A stretch of 37,241 nucleotides of DNA from Methanobacteriota archaeon. Lineage in GTDB: Archaea > Thermoplasmatota > Poseidoniia > Poseidoniales > Poseidoniaceae. The notes under the pieces are model-generated. The model ran no database searches. It was not told the origin of the DNA and saw only the letters and a program-made list of their open reading frames with translations. Below, in pieces: positions 34,014-37,241 of the stretch; the first letter of the stretch is position 1, and each line of letters starts with the position of its first letter. Location of the stretch: positions 1 through 37,241 of the forward strand of contig WTIA01000016.1 in NCBI GenBank assembly GCA_011522915.1, in the 5' to 3' direction. The translations under genes were made by a program, and so were the position numbers.

Positions 34014-34029
34014 TAATTTGCTAGTGAAT

Positions 34030-34038
34030 GTTTATCAC
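34030..34038 (+). promoter_or_regulatory. TATA-like element upstream of the two-TM/HCO-like operon
   Basis: GTTTATCAC lies about 25-29 nt before the palindrome at 34059, which would put the transcription start close to that palindrome. Judged from spacing alone; weak match to an archaeal TATA box. Confidence 0.25.
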
Positions 34039-34058
34039 TGTATCATAAGTGGCGTAAA

Positions 34059-34075
34059 TGACCCCTACGGGGTCA
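34059..34075 (+). promoter_or_regulatory. Perfect 17-nt palindrome, operator or leader hairpin
   Basis: TGACCCCTACGGGGTCA has two perfect 7-nt arms around TAC. It sits immediately before the ribosome-binding site AGGTGA and 10 nt before ATG 34086. As RNA it would form a stable GC-rich stem-loop next to the binding site; as DNA it could bind a dimeric regulator near the start of transcription. Either way it could control the two-gene operon downstream. Confidence 0.45.
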
Positions 34076-34085
34076 AGGTGATGAC

Positions 34086-34358
34086 ATGACCAATAACACC
34101 ATACTGCCCGATGTATCTGAAGGGGTTGCAGAACCATCTGCATCTCGAGTAATTCTTGTATTGATGAGCGTCGGCCTCGTAGGCTTAATTGCGCTTTTTA
34201 GCAACATTTTCGGCTGGGATAATGTGCCTGTAATCGGAGAGATTGTACCGTTTATGGACAATCTCGGAGGGTCAGGAATCTGGTACTATCTGATTGGCAT
34301 ACTAGTGGGATGTGGAATGATAATCGCTAACCTAGTCGGAGGCGTCCTTTCGGACTGA
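34086..34358 (+). CDS. Small two-TM membrane protein, partner of the HCO-like protein
   Basis: Not recognised as a family. The 90-aa product has a polar N-terminus of 20 residues, one hydrophobic helix (about 22-43), a short loop with PVIGEIVPFMDNLGGSG, and a second hydrophobic helix (about 64-86) with small residues (GILVGCGMIIANLVGG). ATG 34086 has AGGTGA 4 nt upstream, directly after the palindrome. The next gene, the 830-aa HCO-like membrane protein, starts 13 nt downstream with a strong ribosome-binding site, so the two are almost surely co-transcribed. It may be a small accessory subunit; that rests on neighbourhood only. Confidence 0.75.
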   Translation: MTNNTILPDVSEGVAEPSASRVILVLMSVGLVGLIALFSNIFGWDNVPVIGEIVPFMDNLGGSGIWYYLIGILVGCGMIIANLVGGVLSD

Positions 34359-34371
34359 AGGAGGAATAATT

Positions 34372-36864
34372 ATGTCAGAAGCTTTCACCACATCTGCAAT
34401 TTTACTAGCCTCGATTTTACTCTTCTCATATTACATCCAGAAAGGATTTGGCGGAATGAGTGTGCCACTGCGTCAATTTGGAATGTTCTTGTTAACCAAA
34501 GCAGCGGGACCCGCAGCCGACCTATTCCAGGAAAGGGAAGGTAGCGGTGCTAAGACTTGGATGCAAACCGGAATATTTTGGCTAGTCCTAGCTGGAATAG
34601 GCGGTTTCCTTTCTGCATGGCACAATTATGACCCAACCGCATTGGATTCACTTTCCAACATTGGTTGGGGCTATGATGACGGAAGTGCACTCGCTTACTT
34701 CAACGAGGTTGCAATGTCTACCGCAATTTTTGCAATACTGGTTGGCGGAGTATTGGTAGCCCACACTAGAACAACCGGTGCAAAACTTGCTAGTGAGGCA
34801 AACGCATCCATGATAGCAATGGCTTGGACCGCTCAAGTTCTAGTCGGCTTGGTCCTGTGTGTGCTTGACCACTGGGATTGGGTTACCTACGGAGAAAGCG
34901 AGGCTGCTCTTTATGGATTGATATCCGGTCTGCTTGTTCTCAGCCTTCTGGTCAATTCACTTATCACTCTTGGAAGCAGAGGAAACTCACCAATCTCGGT
35001 TCCATCTTGGTTCCTTATTCTAGCACTGTTCACACTCTTATTCAGTAGATTTGCAAACGCAATGGGTGAAACATTAGGCTGGACTGGGACTGTCTGGGTA
35101 GCAGACATTATGGCTTCTGGATGGGTTCCTCTTGCATTGATGTTCGGTGTTGGATACCACGTTCTATCCCACGTCACAGGTCAACCTATCTGGTCTGGTA
35201 GTATGACAAAGGCATCTATGTTCCTTCTATTCGTTACAGTGCCGCCATTCTTCCTTTCCGAGTCAACTCACGCTGACAACTTCACACAATCAATCGGTGC
35301 GATTCTTGTTACCGTTGGATTGATGCCAATAATGGCTGCATCTGCTAACATGCTTGCAACAATCCGTGGAAATGCAAGTGCTGTTGTAGATAGTCCAGGA
35401 GCAACCGCAGCTGCTGGTGCAGCAATTCTGCTGCCAATTTATGCTCTGCTTGGTTACTTTACCGGACTAAACGTCATGGTAGGCGATGGCAGCCTTTCTG
35501 GAGTTGCTGACACGGTAAATTCATCTTACCTGTACGTAATTGGCGGATTGTTCGCATTATCCGCTCTATTCCATTCTTATCCGCTTGCAGCTGGAAAGTC
35601 CCTGACTGGTTCTGCGGGTACGGCTACTTGGATGGTAATCGCTGGAGGCGTACTATCCACCATCCTATTCTTGATGGGAGACTGGTCTGAGAAATCATTA
35701 ATCGATGCTGAAGTCGAAGACTTATCCACCCTTTCCGGGTTTGCTTTGACAGGCGCATTTGCGTTTTATGGAGTCGTTATCGGTTTCATCCTAGCAGGTA
35801 ATAGCGTAGTCAAAACGCTGTTATTCGGAAACGTTCAAACCTCTAGCGCTGCTTCAACTAGCGATATTTCTGCATACAATCTAGTTGAGGGTACAACCAC
35901 CATTAGAGCATTGTTTGGAAGGGGAGTAGGAATTGACACAACCCTAATCATTGGCGAGTCTGAAGAAGAAGGCTCAACCGGTTCAACAATAATTGAAGTG
36001 TCCGCTGATTTACACAATGATGAAGTCGATGAGTTCCCAGTAACATTTGACGAGGATCTTGTTAGATTAACAGAGTGGCTTTGTGGAAGGGGTACAACAA
36101 CCGCGCAATTCTTCTCATGGGCAGACGTTGACGGTTCGGGTGAAATCGACATGTTCGAATTTTCTAATGCTCTAAGAGTTGCAGACATTGCCGACCTTCC
36201 TCCATGGGATATCGAAGTCCTTGTCAAGTCAATGGACATCAACTCTGATGGAAGAATAAACCTTCCAGAACTAGACATCGCCTTACTTAACATTCGTAAC
36301 ACCTTGGGCATAGAATTCGTTCCTTACGAGGAAGAATCAGCTGAAGAGGTAGAAGAAGAAACTGAAGAAGTCGCAGAAGAGCCAGAGGCCTCCGAAGAGG
36401 AAGAAGAGGCTGCAGAAGCACCTTCTAAAGCAGAACTCAAGAAGAGAGAGGAATTAGAGCGAGTCAAAGCAAATGCTTCGAAGATTGACTTTGAAGTTCT
36501 TGGTACTGCTAAGGCTTCTGATAAGAATGACCTCCAAGCAATCAAGGGAGTGGGTCCATTTATCGAAGAGAAGTTGAACGCATTAGGAATCTACACCTAT
36601 GAACAGATTTCTAAGATGACTAGCGAACTTGAGGATACAGTTAACGAGGCAATCGAATTCTTCCCTGGACGTGTAAAGCGTGACCAGTGGGTTGCCCAAT
36701 CCAAGACATTGCTCGAAGGAGGCGAATGGGTCGATGATAAAGATTCAAAGAAGCCAAATCTGAAAGCAATGAAGAAGGCAGAATTGGTGGATTTAGCAGA
36801 CTCAATGGGTCTAGACACATCTGGAACCAAGGCTGACCTAATAGAGAGAATTACCAAGGCGTGA
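34372..36864 (+). CDS. Heme-copper oxidase subunit I-like membrane protein without ligand histidines, fused to EF-hands, HhH and SAP domain
   Basis: The 830-aa product has about 12-13 hydrophobic helices in residues 1-480. MSTAIFAILVGG (115-126), GYHVLSHVTGQPIW (261-274), FTQSIGAILVTVGLMPIMAA (304-323) and ALSALFHSYPL (395-405) line up with cbb3-type oxidase subunit I helices as I recall them, but the heme and CuB histidine positions read Met, Ile, Phe-Leu, Val and Ser. Residues 585-596 (DVDGSGEIDMFE) and 622-633 (DINSDGRINLPE) are canonical EF-hand loops. An acidic linker (about 645-680) leads to a helix-hairpin-helix domain (LQAIKGVGPFIEEKL, from 721) like that in NuoE fusions, and a SAP-like domain (797-828). 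A strong GGAGGA site precedes the ATG. Function unknown. Confidence 0.65.
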   Translation: MSEAFTTSAILLASILLFSYYIQKGFGGMSVPLRQFGMFLLTKAAGPAADLFQEREGSGAKTWMQTGIFWLVLAGIGGFLSAWHNYDPTALDSLSNIGWGYDDGSALAYFNEVAMSTAIFAILVGGVLVAHTRTTGAKLASEANASMIAMAWTAQVLVGLVLCVLDHWDWVTYGESEAALYGLISGLLVLSLLVNSLITLGSRGNSPISVPSWFLILALFTLLFSRFANAMGETLGWTGTVWVADIMASGWVPLALMFGVGYHVLSHVTGQPIWSGSMTKASMFLLFVTVPPFFLSESTHADNFTQSIGAILVTVGLMPIMAASANMLATIRGNASAVVDSPGATAAAGAAILLPIYALLGYFTGLNVMVGDGSLSGVADTVNSSYLYVIGGLFALSALFHSYPLAAGKSLTGSAGTATWMVIAGGVLSTILFLMGDWSEKSLIDAEVEDLSTLSGFALTGAFAFYGVVIGFILAGNSVVKTLLFGNVQTSSAASTSDISAYNLVEGTTTIRALFGRGVGIDTTLIIGESEEEGSTGSTIIEVSADLHNDEVDEFPVTFDEDLVRLTEWLCGRGTTTAQFFSWADVDGSGEIDMFEFSNALRVADIADLPPWDIEVLVKSMDINSDGRINLPELDIALLNIRNTLGIEFVPYEEESAEEVEEETEEVAEEPEASEEEEEAAEAPSKAELKKREELERVKANASKIDFEVLGTAKASDKNDLQAIKGVGPFIEEKLNALGIYTYEQISKMTSELEDTVNEAIEFFPGRVKRDQWVAQSKTLLEGGEWVDDKDSKKPNLKAMKKAELVDLADSMGLDTSGTKADLIERITKA

Positions 36865-36868
36865 TGTA

Positions 36869-37241
36869 ATGCGAATTGGCTTGGTAGGTAAGCCAAACGT
36901 GGGCAAATCGACTTTTTTCAGCGCTGCTACCTTAGCAAAAGTTGACATCGCAAATTATCCATTTTGTACAATTGAAGCAAACGTAGGTGTCGCATTTATC
37001 GCTGCACCTCAGCCTTGCCCATGTAAGGAATTACGAGCAAAATTAGAGGCAGATGGACGCCTTGAGCCAGCCTCTGAAGATGATGAAAGGCAAGGAAGTA
37101 TTTGTGAGCCAAGAACAGGCTCCTGTATTGGACACGTGCGCCTTGTTCCTACATTCTTGGTAGATGTAGCAGGCCTTGTCCCAGGTGCTGCAGAAGGAAG
37201 GGGAAGAGGAAACGCCTTCCTTTCTGATTTGGCTAATTGTG
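36869..37241 (+). CDS. Obg/YchF-family GTPase, 5' part only
   Basis: The reading frame starts at ATG 36869, 4 nt after the previous stop, and runs off the window (124 codons seen). The first residues MRIGLVGKPNVGKSTFFSAA contain a perfect P-loop (GKPNVGKS). YPFCTIEANVGVAF is the switch I region, and DVAGLVPGAAEGRGRGNAFL holds the G3 motif and the conserved glycine-rich stretch of Obg/YchF-like GTPases. A segment with Cys residues between them (PCPCKELRAKL, SICEPRTGSC) is typical of the archaeal/eukaryotic YchF-related branch. Members bind ribosomes. The nucleotide-specificity motif and C-terminal domain lie beyond the window. Confidence 0.85.
   Translation, partial: MRIGLVGKPNVGKSTFFSAATLAKVDIANYPFCTIEANVGVAFIAAPQPCPCKELRAKLEADGRLEPASEDDERQGSICEPRTGSCIGHVRLVPTFLVDVAGLVPGAAEGRGRGNAFLSDLANC

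Noticed and set aside
34372-36864. First impression of an ordinary active terminal oxidase subunit
   Set aside because: None of the histidines needed for heme or CuB is found at the aligned positions, and no other oxidase subunits or haem genes are nearby.

Overview
The window looks like a piece of a chromosome from an uncultivated planktonic euryarchaeon. The best fit is Marine Group II / Poseidoniales (Thermoplasmatota). The archaeal assignment rests on a MCM replicative helicase, GatE (the archaeal Glu-tRNA(Gln) amidotransferase subunit), Trm1, Pth2, a PAC2-family protein, a RaSEA-type radical SAM protein (archaeosine), a short archaeal-type PS decarboxylase-like enzyme, and ribosome-binding sites of the GGTGA/AGGTGA type. 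The finer placement is an inference from gene content, the small gene gaps, the acidic proteins and the large sequon-rich surface proteins. Gene density is very high. No insertion sequence, prophage, CRISPR array or rRNA is visible.

Layout. 1-150: tRNA-Arg(GCG) with an encoded CCA, followed by a small hairpin/T-run. 151-2135 (minus): a tight operon of a winged-helix protein, a pentapeptide-repeat protein, a hotdog thioesterase and a small membrane protein, with two identical 8-nt gene overlaps. 2394-7323 (plus): a giant surface protein with FG-GAP-like and Fn3 domains, then a PAC2-family protein. 7312-10736 (minus): Trm1, PurM and an esterase. 10861-18772 (plus): MCM, GatE, a PQQ-propeller/DUF4430-like surface protein, an ECF S-component-like membrane protein, Pth2 and threonine aldolase. 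18747-19649 (minus): a membrane-anchored thioredoxin-fold protein. 19752-28222 (plus): two very large overlapping genes forming an AddB/AddA-like helicase-nuclease pair. 28194-28814 (minus): a methyltransferase. 28895-29857 (plus): proline iminopeptidase. 29952-34013 (plus): a coiled-coil EF-hand protein, the PSD-like enzyme, an alpha/beta hydrolase and RaSEA. 34086-36864 (plus): a small two-TM protein and a striking 830-aa membrane protein. 36869-end: an Obg/YchF-type GTPase cut by the window edge.

The most unusual items are these. (1) The 830-aa protein has a membrane core that lines up with heme-copper oxidase subunit I (cbb3/CcoN type) but lacks the heme and copper histidines. It is fused to two EF-hands, an acidic linker, a NuoE-type helix-hairpin-helix domain and a SAP domain. 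(2) The AddAB-like end-resection pair is a bacterial style of machinery in an archaeon, and both nuclease domains carry Fe-S-like cysteine sets. (3) A DUF4430-like (transcobalamin-like) surface domain sits directly upstream of an ECF S-component, suggesting vitamin capture and uptake. (4) The giant surface protein ends in an aromatic WW-like cytoplasmic tail. The rest is mainly housekeeping, with a strong tRNA/translation theme (tRNA-Arg, Trm1, GatE, Pth2, RaSEA). All family calls come from reading motifs by eye; no database search was run.
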